Source: Frankiales bacterium
GTDB taxonomy: Bacteria > Actinomycetota > Actinomycetes > S36-B12 > CAIYMF01
Assembly: GCA_016125335.1 (NCBI GenBank)
Contig: WGLY01000022.1
Location: forward strand, 1 to 64,000
Length of the DNA stretch: 64,000 nt
Reading direction: 5' to 3'
Part shown: positions 7,362 to 14,913 of the stretch, in pieces
Numbering within the stretch: position 1 is the stretch's first letter
How the letters are laid out: each line of letters starts with the position of its first letter
Program-made: the position numbers and the translations under genes
The notes under the pieces: model-generated
The model's database searches: none
What the model saw: the letters and a program-made list of their open reading frames with translations, nothing else
Told to the model about the DNA's origin: nothing

Positions 7362-8224
7362 CAGGCCGCACCCCCCTCGGCGTCGCCGGGGGCGTCGCCG
7401 AGCTGCACGGGCACGCCCACGAGCGACCCGTACTCGGTCCACGAGCCGTCGTAGTTCCGCACGTTCTGCTGGCCGAGCAGCTCGTGCAGGACGAACCACG
7501 TGTGGGCCGAGCGCTCGCCGATGCGGCAGTAGGCGATGGTGTCGCGGCCGAGGTCGAGGCCGGCGCCGGTGTAGAGCGCGGTCAGCTCGTCGTCGGAGCG
7601 GAACGTGCCGTCGTCGTTCGCGGCCTTCGACCAGGGCACGCTCACCGCGGTCGGCACGTGGCCGGGCCGCTGCGACTGCTCCTGCGGCAGGTGGGCCGGC
7701 GCGAGCAGCCGGCCGGCGTACTCGTCGGGCGAGCGCACGTCGACGATGTTCGCGCTGCCGATCGCGGCGAGGACGTCGTCGCGGAACGCCCGGATGGACA
7801 GGTCCTGCTCCGAGGCGGTGTACGTCGTCGGCTCGCGGTCGACGACGTCGGCCACGAGCTCGCGGCTCTCGAGCTCCCACTTCTTGCGGCCGCCGTCGAG
7901 CAGGCGGACGTCGGGGTGCCCGTAGAGGGTGAAGTACCAGTACGCGTACGCGGCGAACCAGTTGTTGTTGCCGCCGTAGAGCACGACGGTGTCGTCGCGC
8001 CGGATGCCCTTGCGCGAGAGCAGGGCCTCGAACTGCGCCTTGTCGACGAAGTCGCGACGGACCGGGTCCTGCAGGTCGTCGCGCCAGTCGATGCGGACGG
8101 CGCCGCGGATGTGGTTCTTCTCGTACGCGGCGGTGTCCTCGTCGGCCTCGACGAGGACCACTCGGGGGTCGTCGAGGTGGGCGTCGACCCAGTCCGCGTC
8201 CACGAGGACGTCGGTGCGGCTCAT
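7361..8224 (-). CDS. sseA: Thiosulfate/3-mercaptopyruvate sulfurtransferase (two rhodanese domains)
   Basis: A 287-residue tandem rhodanese that moves sulfane sulfur from thiosulfate or 3-mercaptopyruvate to an acceptor such as cyanide, thioredoxin or a sulfur-carrier protein. The first domain (residues about 5-125) lacks the catalytic Cys. The second has the active loop CRIGER, with Cys233. The start ATG is preceded by AAGGAGAA. It is called CysA2 or SseA in mycobacteria and is located between DUF4395 and DUF1416, the same order as in other actinobacteria. It probably shares the cysteine-responsive leader with DUF4395. Confidence 0.95.
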   Translation of the reverse strand: MSRTDVLVDADWVDAHLDDPRVVLVEADEDTAAYEKNHIRGAVRIDWRDDLQDPVRRDFVDKAQFEALLSRKGIRRDDTVVLYGGNNNWFAAYAYWYFTLYGHPDVRLLDGGRKKWELESRELVADVVDREPTTYTASEQDLSIRAFRDDVLAAIGSANIVDVRSPDEYAGRLLAPAHLPQEQSQRPGHVPTAVSVPWSKAANDDGTFRSDDELTALYTGAGLDLGRDTIAYCRIGERSAHTWFVLHELLGQQNVRNYDGSWTEYGSLVGVPVQLGDAPGDAEGGAA

Positions 8225-8313
8225 GCGGGGTTCTCCTTGGCTGGAGGGCCGGGCCGGCGCGCCGGCCCGCCGGATGTCGGGGGGAGGGACGTGCGGAGGT
8301 GCGGGGGTGCGGC

Positions 8314-8793
8314 TCAGGCCGAGGCCGAGCGCGCGCCGAGGAGGCGGCGGCCCAGGAGGTACATCTCGCAGCCGAGGCAGAAGTCGAACGCGGCGTTGAG
8401 GAACGCCGCGGCCAGCGCGAGGCCGACGGCGGCGTAGGCGACGACGGCGACGCCGGCGAGCAGCGCGACGAGGCCGACGAGGGCGAAGCCGAGGCCCACC
8501 GCCTGGGCGAAGCGCGGGGGCGTGGCGTCCTCGAACCGGGTGGGCGGCGCGAGGCGGGGGCGCACCACGGCGCGGAAGAAGGCGCCGTAGGGCTGCGCCG
8601 AGAGCCCGACGAGCGCCCCGAGGGCGAACACGGCGGTCTGGGCGGCGAGCAGGACGAGCGAGAGCGTCGAGCCGAGGGTCACGAGCACGAGCGCGAGCAC
8701 GAGGGTCGTGACGACCGCGGCGAAGCGCGGTCCGCGCGCGTCGACCTGGCCGTCGGCGCGGACGGGGGTGGGACGGGTGTCGAGCGTGGTCAC
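8314..8793 (-). CDS. DUF4395 membrane protein
   Basis: A 159-residue integral membrane protein of the DUF4395 family. After a polar N-terminus (residues 1-20) come two hydrophobic helices (VVTTLVLALVLVTLGSTLSL and the following LAAQTAVFALGALVGL), a basic loop, and two more (FALVGLVALLAGVAVV, AVGLALAAAFLNAAF). It ends with FCLGCEMYLLGRRL, the conserved CxxC-type motif of the family. Frequent linkage to sulfurtransferases suggests a part in sulfur compound uptake or thiol redox (inference). The GTG at 8793 is chosen because AGGAG lies five bases ahead; an in-frame GTG at 8814 would swallow that site. This Shine-Dalgarno is complementary to part of the upstream leader peptide gene. Confidence 0.88.
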   Translation of the reverse strand: MTTLDTRPTPVRADGQVDARGPRFAAVVTTLVLALVLVTLGSTLSLVLLAAQTAVFALGALVGLSAQPYGAFFRAVVRPRLAPPTRFEDATPPRFAQAVGLGFALVGLVALLAGVAVVAYAAVGLALAAAFLNAAFDFCLGCEMYLLGRRLLGARSASA

Positions 8794-8795
8794 GG

Positions 8796-8804
8796 GGGCT
8801 CCTG
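8796..8804 (-). promoter_or_regulatory. Shine-Dalgarno of DUF4395, sequestrable by the leader
   Basis: Read on the minus strand, CAGGAGCCC contains the AGGAG ribosome-binding site of DUF4395. It is the exact reverse complement of GGGCTCCTG at 8903-8895 inside the leader peptide gene (nine base pairs). A second, shorter partner, CTCCTG, lies at the leader stop codon (8882-8877). Confidence 0.75.
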
Positions 8805-8875
8805 GAGGCGGCACGGTCAGGGGTGCGGCGTCCGGACGGCAGGGGGCTGCGACGAGGGCAGCGCGGTGCGTCCGG

Positions 8876-8953
8876 TCAGGAGGTGCGACACATGCAGGAG
8901 CCCACGCGGCACAGGTCGACCGCGCGGCGCTTGGTGAGGACCACCGTCTGCAT
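8876..8953 (-). CDS. Cysteine-rich leader peptide (putative cysteine-responsive attenuator)
   Basis: A 25-residue peptide, MQTVVLTKRRAVDLCRVGSC followed by MCRTS, with Cys at 15, 20 and 22. It matches the actinobacterial putative leader peptides that carry a KRR-VDLCR core and precede sulfur-assimilation genes. In mycobacteria such polycysteine leaderless ORFs act as cysteine-responsive attenuators: ribosomes stalled on Cys codons block a structure that hides the next gene's ribosome-binding site. Here a TACCCT -10 box stands seven bases before the ATG, giving a leaderless start. The bases of codons 17-20 (GGGCTCCTG) pair with the DUF4395 Shine-Dalgarno. It heads the DUF4395-sseA-sseC operon. 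Confidence 0.85.
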   Translation of the reverse strand: MQTVVLTKRRAVDLCRVGSCMCRTS

Positions 8954-8960
8954 GGCGTCG

Positions 8961-8966
8961 AGGGTA
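8961..8966 (-). promoter_or_regulatory. -10 box TACCCT of the leader peptide promoter
   Basis: On the minus strand TACCCT is followed by CGACGCC and the ATG at 8953, so transcription should begin at the start codon. No clear -35 box is visible. Confidence 0.65.
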
Positions 8967-9001
8967 CGGACGGCCCGCCGGCCCGACCAGGGCCGTCCGT
9001 A
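8965..9001. terminator. 12-bp hairpin between thioredoxin gene and leader promoter
   Basis: TACGGACGGCCC (8965-8976) pairs with GGGCCGTCCGTA (8990-9001) across a 13-base loop. It lies 66 bases after the end of the thioredoxin gene and touches the -10 box of the leader promoter. It could end the upstream transcript, insulate the leader promoter, or be an operator. Confidence 0.5.
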
Positions 9002-9005
9002 TGGT

Positions 9006-9019
9006 GAGACAGTTGTCTC
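9006..9019. promoter_or_regulatory. Palindrome GAGACA-GT-TGTCTC upstream of sulfur operon
   Basis: A six-base inverted repeat with a two-base spacer lies about 55-65 bases upstream of the leader peptide start. A second weaker one (TGCGA/TCGCA, 9024-9038) is close by. They resemble dimeric repressor or activator sites; the protein is unknown. Confidence 0.35.
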
Positions 9020-9066
9020 TACCTGCGAGACGTTCGCAAGAAGGAACGGTTGTCGACTGGCCGGGG

Positions 9067-9540
9067 TCACACCACGGTCCCGAGGGCCGCGATGACGTCG
9101 GCCTTGCGCGGCGCACCGGCGGCGCGCACCCGCACCAGGCCGTCGGCGTCGAGCACCAGGACGGTGGGGGTGCGGCGCACGTCGAGGCGGCGCACGAGCT
9201 CGAGGTGCGACTCCGCGTCGACCTCCACGTGCACGACGCCCTCGACCATGCCCGAGACCTCCTCGAGCACCACGCGCGTCGCGCGGCAGGGGGCGCAGAA
9301 GGCGCTGGAGAACTGCACCAGCGTGGCACGCTCGCCCAGCGCCGTGCCGAGCTCGTCGGCCGCGAGCCGGTCGCCCTCGTGGGCGTGGCCCGCACCGCGC
9401 GCCGCGCCCGGGACGGGCAGCGCGTCGTGGGTGTCGGCGGGGATCTCCACCGGGCGCAGGGCGCCGTCGGTGGCGCGGCGCCACAGGCCGAACGCCGTCG
9501 CGAGGACGAGCACGGCGAGCACCACGACGACTCCGGTCAC
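9067..9540 (-). CDS. Membrane-anchored thioredoxin-like protein
   Basis: A 157-residue protein with an N-terminal membrane anchor (residues 2-20, VVVVLAVLVLATAFGLW) and a thioredoxin domain. The active site is FSSAFCAPCRATR with Cys82 and Cys85, and the cis-proline strand RRTPTVLVLD follows. It is probably held on the outer face of the membrane as a thiol reductant or sulfur acceptor. In M. tuberculosis the equivalent position beside the sulfurtransferase is occupied by ThiX. The GTG start overlaps the stop of the MoaD-like gene (GTGA). Both its redox chemistry and its position point to sulfur transfer. Confidence 0.88.
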   Translation of the reverse strand: MTGVVVVLAVLVLATAFGLWRRATDGALRPVEIPADTHDALPVPGAARGAGHAHEGDRLAADELGTALGERATLVQFSSAFCAPCRATRVVLEEVSGMVEGVVHVEVDAESHLELVRRLDVRRTPTVLVLDADGLVRVRAAGAPRKADVIAALGTVV

Positions 9541-9854
9541 GCGCGTGCCAACCCGTCGGCGGGTCCGGCTGTTCCCGGCCGCGGGCCGCTGCCGCCGGCG
9601 AAGGGCGGCAGGACGTCGACCACCGCACCCGGCGCGAGCGCCACCTCAGCGTGGGGCCGGGCACCGGGGCTGACCTCGTCGACGAGGTACGAGCAGCGCA
9701 GCAGCACCGTGGCCAGCGTCGAGGACGCGCCGTGCCGGGCGCGCACCGCGTCGAGCAGCGCGGCGAGGTCGGCCACGTCGTCGTAGGACTCCGTCGCCAC
9801 GCCGGCCGCGGCCTTGGCGGCGGCCCAGTAGCGGACGGCGACCGCGCCGCTCAC
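9537..9854 (-). CDS. MoaD/ThiS-family sulfur-carrier protein with C-terminal extension
   Basis: A 105-residue beta-grasp protein. It starts VRYWAAAKAAAGV, the actinobacterial MoaD/ThiS N-terminus, and reaches the family ending VLPPFAGG at residues 81-88. In working carriers GG is the very C-terminus, because it is adenylated and thiocarboxylated. Here 17 further residues (SGPRPGTAGPADGLARA) follow before the stop. Either the tail is cut off, as in some sulfur carriers activated by a JAMM protease, or the protein is not a classical carrier. It overlaps its neighbours by GTGA at both ends (9851-9854 and 9537-9540), so a sequencing frameshift is unlikely. Confidence 0.85.
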   Translation of the reverse strand: MSGAVAVRYWAAAKAAAGVATESYDDVADLAALLDAVRARHGASSTLATVLLRCSYLVDEVSPGARPHAEVALAPGAVVDVLPPFAGGSGPRPGTAGPADGLARA

Positions 9855-10711
9855 CGCGGGCCCTCGGCCGGCGCGCGGACGGCGTCGACCGCCCAGGCCG
9901 CGATGCGGTCGACCAGCCCGTCGGACATCGCCGACTCGGCGTGCCCGACGCCGGGCTCGATCCACTCGCGCGTGCGGTCCGCCACCCCGCGCTCGCGCGC
10001 CCCCTGCGCCGCCGCCGTCACGATCGAGCGGGCGTGCTCCACGGGGAAGTAGAGGTCGCGGTCGCCGTGCACCACGAGCAGCGGCAGCGGCGCGATCATG
10101 GCCGCCGACTCCGACGGCGAGAGCGGGTAGGGCTCCTCCCACGGCTGGTCGGTCACCCGCGTGTGGAACCCCAGCCGCAGCACGCCCCGGCCCAGCGGGG
10201 TCTCGACCGCCCGGTGCAGCAGCCGCATCGGCGGGGTGCCCCGGTAGAACCAGAAGCCCGCGGCGCTGACCGACACCACCGCCTCGGGACGCTCGCGCGC
10301 TCCGGCGAGCGCCGCCTGGCGCAGCACCACGCTGCCGCCCATGGAGAAGCCCACGGTCACCACGCGAGCCCGGCCGAGCCACCGCGCCCAGCCCACCGCC
10401 GCGTCGAGGTCGAGCACCTCGGAGTCCCCGAGGGTGGTGAGCCCGGACGACGCGCCGTGGCCGCGGCTGTCGTAGGAGACGACGTCGCCCGCCCGGGCGA
10501 GGCGCCCGGCGATCGCCCGCACGTCGGGACGCCGCCACCCGCCGGTGAAGCCGTGCGCGAGGACGAAGGCGACCCGGTCGTCGTCGGCCGCGGCCGGCCC
10601 CACGGCGCGGTCGTGCGCCACCGAGATCCGCTCGCCGTCCGCGGTCAGGACCGTGCCGGTGCGCGACGGCCGGGGCATCGAGGGACGCCGGGACGACGGT
10701 CGCAGATCCAC
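9851..10711 (-). CDS. Alpha/beta hydrolase
   Basis: A 286-residue alpha/beta-hydrolase fold enzyme. The oxyanion-hole turn is HGFTGGWRRPD, the nucleophile elbow GFSMGG carries the Ser, the acid is in VVHGDRDLYFP, and the catalytic His is in GVGHAES. The substrate cannot be predicted; esterase or peptidase activity is possible. I place the start at GTG 10711, seven bases behind a CAGACT box (likely leaderless); an in-frame ATG at 10678 is an alternative that trims 11 residues. The stop overlaps the MoaD-like GTG, so it opens a coupled hydrolase-MoaD-thioredoxin operon. It is divergent from glnR. Confidence 0.88.
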   Translation of the reverse strand: MDLRPSSRRPSMPRPSRTGTVLTADGERISVAHDRAVGPAAADDDRVAFVLAHGFTGGWRRPDVRAIAGRLARAGDVVSYDSRGHGASSGLTTLGDSEVLDLDAAVGWARWLGRARVVTVGFSMGGSVVLRQAALAGARERPEAVVSVSAAGFWFYRGTPPMRLLHRAVETPLGRGVLRLGFHTRVTDQPWEEPYPLSPSESAAMIAPLPLLVVHGDRDLYFPVEHARSIVTAAAQGARERGVADRTREWIEPGVGHAESAMSDGLVDRIAAWAVDAVRAPAEGPR

Positions 10712-10717
10712 GTCCGC

Positions 10718-10723
10718 TAGTCT
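10718..10723 (+). promoter_or_regulatory. -10 box TAGTCT, probable glnR promoter
   Basis: TAGTCT lies about 150 bases before glnR and predicts a leader of roughly 140 bases. The opposite strand reads AGACTA and overlaps the CAGACT box of the divergent hydrolase, so the two promoters may compete. Confidence 0.4.
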
Positions 10724-10731
10724 GCCCCCTG

Positions 10732-10763
10732 AAGGATCCGGGCGATGACGCCGCCGGGTCCTT
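10732..10763 (+). promoter_or_regulatory. Hairpin in the predicted glnR leader
   Basis: AAGGATCCGG (10732-10741) pairs with CCGGGTCCTT (10754-10763), ten pairs with one G-T wobble. It would form at the 5' end of the glnR mRNA and could act as a stabiliser, attenuator or protein site. Confidence 0.4.
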
Positions 10764-10870
10764 CCGTGCTTGCGGGAGGGTCCCCCCGCCCGCTCGCGCG
10801 GACCAGATCGCGGACGACGACGTCCGGTGAGACCGTCCGGCTCCGGCGCCGGCGACCGAGGGAGGCCCCC

Positions 10871-11587
10871 GTGTCGACGCTCCTGCTCCTCACCAACGCC
10901 TTGCTGCCGTCCTCCGAGGTGCTGCCCGCGCTCGGTCTGCTGTCCCACCAGGTGCGCGTGCTGCCCGCCGAGGGCACGGCGCTGCTCGACGCCCCGCAGT
11001 GCGACGCGATCCTGGTCGACGGCCGCCGCGACCTGCCCCAGGTGCGGTCGTTCACCCGCCTGCTGCGCACCACGGGCGTCGACGTCCCCGTGCTGCTCAT
11101 CACCACCGAGGGCGCGCTCATCGGCGTCAACGCGGAGTGGGGCGTCGACGACGTCGTGCTCGAGACGGCCGGCCCGGCGGAGGTCGACGCGCGACTGCGG
11201 CTGGCGATCGGCCGCCTCGCGCGCGCCACCGACGACGGCGTCCCGGACGAGATCCGCTCCGGCGAGGTGAGCATCGACGAGGCGACCTACACCGCCCGGG
11301 TCCGCGGCCGGGTCCTCGACCTCACCTACAAGGAGTTCGAGCTCCTCAAGTTCCTCGCCCAGCACCCCGGCCGGGTGTTCTCGCGGGCCCAGCTGCTCCA
11401 GGAGGTCTGGGGCTACGACTACTTCGGCGGCACCCGCACGGTCGACGTCCACGTCCGTCGCCTGCGCGCCAAGCTCGGCGCCGAGCACGAGGCGCTCATC
11501 GGCACGGTCCGCAACGTCGGCTACCGGTTCGTCGTCACGCCACCGCGCAGCGACGAGACGGTGCCCGCTCAGGTACCGGTCGGCTAG
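10871..11587 (+). CDS. glnR: Nitrogen regulator GlnR (orphan OmpR-type response regulator)
   Basis: A 238-residue global regulator of nitrogen assimilation genes such as glnA, amtB and nirB in actinobacteria. The N-terminus [20 protein letters not shown] and the receiver-like core [13 protein letters not shown] (Asp50) are characteristic of GlnR. The receiver is atypical, and in known GlnR the Asp is structural, not phosphorylated by a kinase; no kinase gene is adjacent. The C-terminal winged helix has [20 protein letters not shown] and [13 protein letters not shown]. The GTG at 10871 follows GAGGGAGG. The neighbour mshD is on the same strand 46 bases on, with its own leaderless promoter. Confidence 0.95.
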   Translation: MSTLLLLTNALLPSSEVLPALGLLSHQVRVLPAEGTALLDAPQCDAILVDGRRDLPQVRSFTRLLRTTGVDVPVLLITTEGALIGVNAEWGVDDVVLETAGPAEVDARLRLAIGRLARATDDGVPDEIRSGEVSIDEATYTARVRGRVLDLTYKEFELLKFLAQHPGRVFSRAQLLQEVWGYDYFGGTRTVDVHVRRLRAKLGAEHEALIGTVRNVGYRFVVTPPRSDETVPAQVPVG

Positions 11588-11621
11588 GGCGCCCCGGGCC
11601 GCCGGACCGCCGCCGTCGGCC

Positions 11622-11627
11622 TAAGGT
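11622..11627 (+). promoter_or_regulatory. -10 box TAAGGT for leaderless mshD
   Basis: TAAGGT is followed by six G/C bases and the GTG at 11634; no Shine-Dalgarno is present. Confidence 0.6.
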
Positions 11628-11633
11628 CGGGGG

Positions 11634-12644
11634 GTGACCGCACCCGCCCCGGCCCTCGACGTCCGCTGGGAGGTGCTGCGCCGCCTCGCCGACGCCGACG
11701 TCACCGACGTCGGGGTGCTGGTCGAGCGGGTGACCGAGGCCGACGGCATCCGCCCGCTCTCCGAGCACGTCACCCTCCACCTCCGCCACGGCGGCGACGT
11801 CGACGTGCGCCACGTGCTCGGCCGGGTCGGCGACGAGCTCGCCGCCTACGGGCACCTCGACGTCACCGACCTCGTCGCGGGGGCGAGCGCCGAGCTGGCC
11901 GTGGCCCCGCGCTTCCGCCGGCGCGGCATCGGCCGGCTGCTCGTCGAGCGGCTGGTCGCGGAGTCGCCGGACGGCCGGCTGCGCCTGTGGGCCCACGGCG
12001 AGCTGAGTGGCGCCGCCTCGCTCGCCGAGTCGCTGGGCTTCCACCGCTCGCGCACGCTGCACCAGATGCGGCGCTCGCTGTACGCCGCCCTGCCCGAGCC
12101 GGTCTGGCCCGACGGGATCCGCCTGCGCTCGTTCCTGCCCGGGCTCGACGACGAGGAGTGGGTGGCGCTCAACGCCGCCGCGTTCACCGACCTGCCCGAC
12201 CAGGGCGGCTGGACCATCGAGGACCTGCACGCCCGGATGGCCGAGCCGTGGTTCGACCCCGAGGGGTTCCTCGTCGCCGAGGACGAGGAGCACGACGGCC
12301 GCATGGTCGGCTTCCACTGGACCAAGGTGCACGGCGCCGACCCGCACCACGCCGGCCACGAGCACACGCACGCCCACGAGGGCGAGCAGCCGCACGAGCA
12401 CGGCCACGACGACACCCACCACGGGCACGAGCCGATCGGCGAGGTGTACGTCGTCGGCGTCGACCCGGCGCAGCGCGGGCGCGGCCTCGGCCGCGCGCTC
12501 ACGCTGGCCGGGCTCACCCACCTGCGCAGCCTCGGCCTGCCCGACGCGATGCTCTACGTCGACGCGTCCAACACCGCGGCGATCGCGCTCTACGAGAGCC
12601 TCGGCTTCACCCACTGGGACGTCGACGTGGAGTTCGCCGTCTGA
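11634..12644 (+). CDS. mshD: Mycothiol synthase (acetyl-CoA:Cys-GlcN-Ins acetyltransferase)
   Basis: It catalyses the last step of mycothiol synthesis, acetylating the cysteine amine of Cys-GlcN-Ins. The 336-residue protein is a tandem GNAT. The N-terminal acetyl-CoA loop is [15 protein letters not shown] (residues 91-105); the catalytic C-terminal one is [20 protein letters not shown] (271-290), and [19 protein letters not shown] follows. Unusually, the loop between TKVH and PIGEVYVV (residues 233-266) is a His-rich insert with 13 His in 34 residues. The start is GTG with a leaderless -10. Its place next to glnR is conserved in mycobacteria. Confidence 0.95.
   Translation: MTAPAPALDVRWEVLRRLADADVTDVGVLVERVTEADGIRPLSEHVTLHLRHGGDVDVRHVLGRVGDELAAYGHLDVTDLVAGASAELAVAPRFRRRGIGRLLVERLVAESPDGRLRLWAHGELSGAASLAESLGFHRSRTLHQMRRSLYAALPEPVWPDGIRLRSFLPGLDDEEWVALNAAAFTDLPDQGGWTIEDLHARMAEPWFDPEGFLVAEDEEHDGRMVGFHWTKVHGADPHHAGHEHTHAHEGEQPHEHGHDDTHHGHEPIGEVYVVGVDPAQRGRGLGRALTLAGLTHLRSLGLPDAMLYVDASNTAAIALYESLGFTHWDVDVEFAV
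12330..12431 (+). other. His-rich insert within MshD
   Basis: Codons 233-266 of mshD encode a run such as [13 protein letters not shown] and [13 protein letters not shown]. It contains 13 histidines plus acidic residues, the composition of a zinc, nickel or copper binding loop. It sits between two conserved GNAT segments, so the core fold is intact. Confidence 0.9.
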
Positions 12645-12789
12645 CCCGGGCCCCCGGTGCCGGACCCACGGGCGCCCACCGGCCCGTCCCCGCACCGCCC
12701 GATTCCGGCACCCGGAGGTCGCCGGAGCGTCGCCCGGCGGCCACCCGCCGACCCTCCTCGACCCGTCGGGGTCTGGCATCGTGTGCCCC

Positions 12790-14913
12790 ATGACCACCGA
12801 GGTGTCCGCCGGGGACGCCACGTCCACGGAGCCCTCCGCGCCGCCGGAGCTCCCCGAGGACCGCTTCCTCGACCGGGAGCTGTCCTGGCTCGCCTTCAAC
12901 GAGCGCGTGCTCGAGCTCGCCGAGGACGAGAGCATGCCGGTTCTCGAGCGCGCCAAGTTCCTGGCCATCTTCGCGAGCAACCTCGACGAGTTCTTCATGG
13001 TGCGCGTCGCCGGCCTCAAGCGCCGGATCGCCACCGGCATCGCGGTGCGGGCGGCCAGCGGGCTCATGCCCCGCGAGGTGCTCGAGGGCATCCACGGCCG
13101 CAGCGCCGAGCTCATGGGACGCCACGCGCAGCTGTTCCACTCGCGGATCCTGCCGCTGCTCGAGCAGGAGGACATCCACCTGCTGCGCTGGGACGAGGCC
13201 TCGCCGGCCGAGCGCGAGGAGCTCAGCGGCTTCTTCCGCGAGAAGGTCTTCCCGGTCCTCACGCCCCTGGCGGTGGACCCGGCGCACCCCTTCCCCTACA
13301 TCAGCGGGCTCTCCCTCAACCTCGCCGTGGTGGTGCGCAACCCCGCGACCGGCACCGAGCTGTTCGCCCGCGTGAAGGTGCCGCCGATCCTCGAGCGCTT
13401 CGTCGTCGTCGGCCACCAGCGGTTCGTGCCGCTCGAGGACGTCATCGCCGCCCACCTCGGCGAGCTGTTCCCGGGCATGGAGGTGCTCCAGCACCACACC
13501 TTCCGGGTCACCCGCAACGAGGACCTCGAGGTGGAGGAGGACGACGCGGAGAACCTGCTGCTCGCCCTCGAGCGCGAGCTGATGCGCCGCAGGTTCGGGC
13601 CGCCCGTGCGGCTCGAGGTGGTGCAGACCATCGACCCGCACGTGCTCGACCTGCTCGTGCGCGAGCTCGGCATCAGCACCGGCGAGGTCGTGCGCATCCC
13701 CGGCCTGCTCGACCTCACGGCCCTGTGGGCGATCGACCGGCTCCCGCGCGACGACCTCAAGCTGCCGGCGTTCCTGCCGCGGACCAGCCGCGAGCTCTCC
13801 GAGGTGGAGACGGCCTCGCCGCCCGACGTGCTCGAGGCCATGCGCGACCACGAGGTGCTGCTGCACCACCCCTACGACTCGTTCTCCACGAGCGTCCAGC
13901 TCTTCCTCGAGCAGGCGGCCACCGACCCCAAGGTGCTGGCCATCAAGCAGACGCTCTACCGCACCAGCGGCGACTCCCCCATCGTCGACGCGCTCGTGGC
14001 CGCGGCCGAGGAGGGCAAGCAGGTCCTCGCGATCGTCGAGATCAAGGCGCGCTTCGACGAGCAGGCGAACATCGACTGGGCGCGCAAGCTCGAGGAGGCC
14101 GGCTGCCACGTCGTCTACGGCCTCGTGGGGCTCAAGACGCACTGCAAGCTGTCCATGGTCGTCCGCGACGACGGCGACCGGCTGCGCCGCTACGTCCACC
14201 TCGGCACCGGCAACTACCACCCCAAGACGGCCCGCCTCTACGAGGACGTCGGCCTGCTCACCACGGACCCGGACGTCGGCGACGACGTGGCCCGGCTGTT
14301 CAACGTGCTGTCCGGCTACTCGATGGAGACGGAGTACAACCGCCTGCTCGTCGCGCCGCACTCGATCCGGTCCGGGCTCGTGGAGCGGATCGAGCGCGAG
14401 GTCGAGCACCACGACGCCGGCCGGCCCGCCCGGGTCCGGATCAAGTGCAACTCGATCGTGGACGAGGCGACTATCGACGCGCTCTACCGCGCGTCGGCCG
14501 CCGGCGTCCCCGTCGACGTGTGGGTGCGCGGCATCTGCGCGCTGCGACCCGGCGTCCCGGGCCTGAGCGAGAACATCCGGGTCCGCAGCGTGCTCGGCCG
14601 GTTCCTGGAGCACTCGCGGGTCTTCGAGTTCGCCAACGGCGGCGAGCCCGAGGTGTGGATCGGCTCGGCGGACCTCATGCACCGCAACCTCGACCGGCGC
14701 ATCGAGGTGCTGGTGCGGCTCGGCTCCACGGCGCACGCCCGCACCCTCAGCGAGCTGTTCGACCTGGCCTTCGACCCGGGCACGAGCACGTGGCACCTCG
14801 GGTCCGACGGCACGTGGACGCGGGTCCACCGGGGCGAGGACGGCGCCGCCCTGGTCGACGTCCAGGAGACGCTCATCGCCCGGCACGGGCGGCGGTCGAG
14901 CCAGGTCCCGTGA
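12790..14913 (+). CDS. ppk: Polyphosphate kinase 1
   Basis: It reversibly transfers the gamma phosphate of ATP to a growing polyphosphate chain. The 707-residue protein has all four PPK1 domains: an N-terminal helical domain ([16 protein letters not shown]), a head domain, and two phospholipase-D-like C-terminal domains. His451 (in [12 protein letters not shown]) and His608 (in LEHSRVFEF) are offset by 16 from E. coli His435 and His592, so the phosphorylated His is present. Other motifs are [15 protein letters not shown] and [15 protein letters not shown]. The ATG at 12790 fits family length. Its stop overlaps the CHAD gene start (GTGA), and PHO-regulated pst genes follow further downstream. 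Confidence 0.97.
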   Translation: MTTEVSAGDATSTEPSAPPELPEDRFLDRELSWLAFNERVLELAEDESMPVLERAKFLAIFASNLDEFFMVRVAGLKRRIATGIAVRAASGLMPREVLEGIHGRSAELMGRHAQLFHSRILPLLEQEDIHLLRWDEASPAEREELSGFFREKVFPVLTPLAVDPAHPFPYISGLSLNLAVVVRNPATGTELFARVKVPPILERFVVVGHQRFVPLEDVIAAHLGELFPGMEVLQHHTFRVTRNEDLEVEEDDAENLLLALERELMRRRFGPPVRLEVVQTIDPHVLDLLVRELGISTGEVVRIPGLLDLTALWAIDRLPRDDLKLPAFLPRTSRELSEVETASPPDVLEAMRDHEVLLHHPYDSFSTSVQLFLEQAATDPKVLAIKQTLYRTSGDSPIVDALVAAAEEGKQVLAIVEIKARFDEQANIDWARKLEEAGCHVVYGLVGLKTHCKLSMVVRDDGDRLRRYVHLGTGNYHPKTARLYEDVGLLTTDPDVGDDVARLFNVLSGYSMETEYNRLLVAPHSIRSGLVERIEREVEHHDAGRPARVRIKCNSIVDEATIDALYRASAAGVPVDVWVRGICALRPGVPGLSENIRVRSVLGRFLEHSRVFEFANGGEPEVWIGSADLMHRNLDRRIEVLVRLGSTAHARTLSELFDLAFDPGTSTWHLGSDGTWTRVHRGEDGAALVDVQETLIARHGRRSSQVP

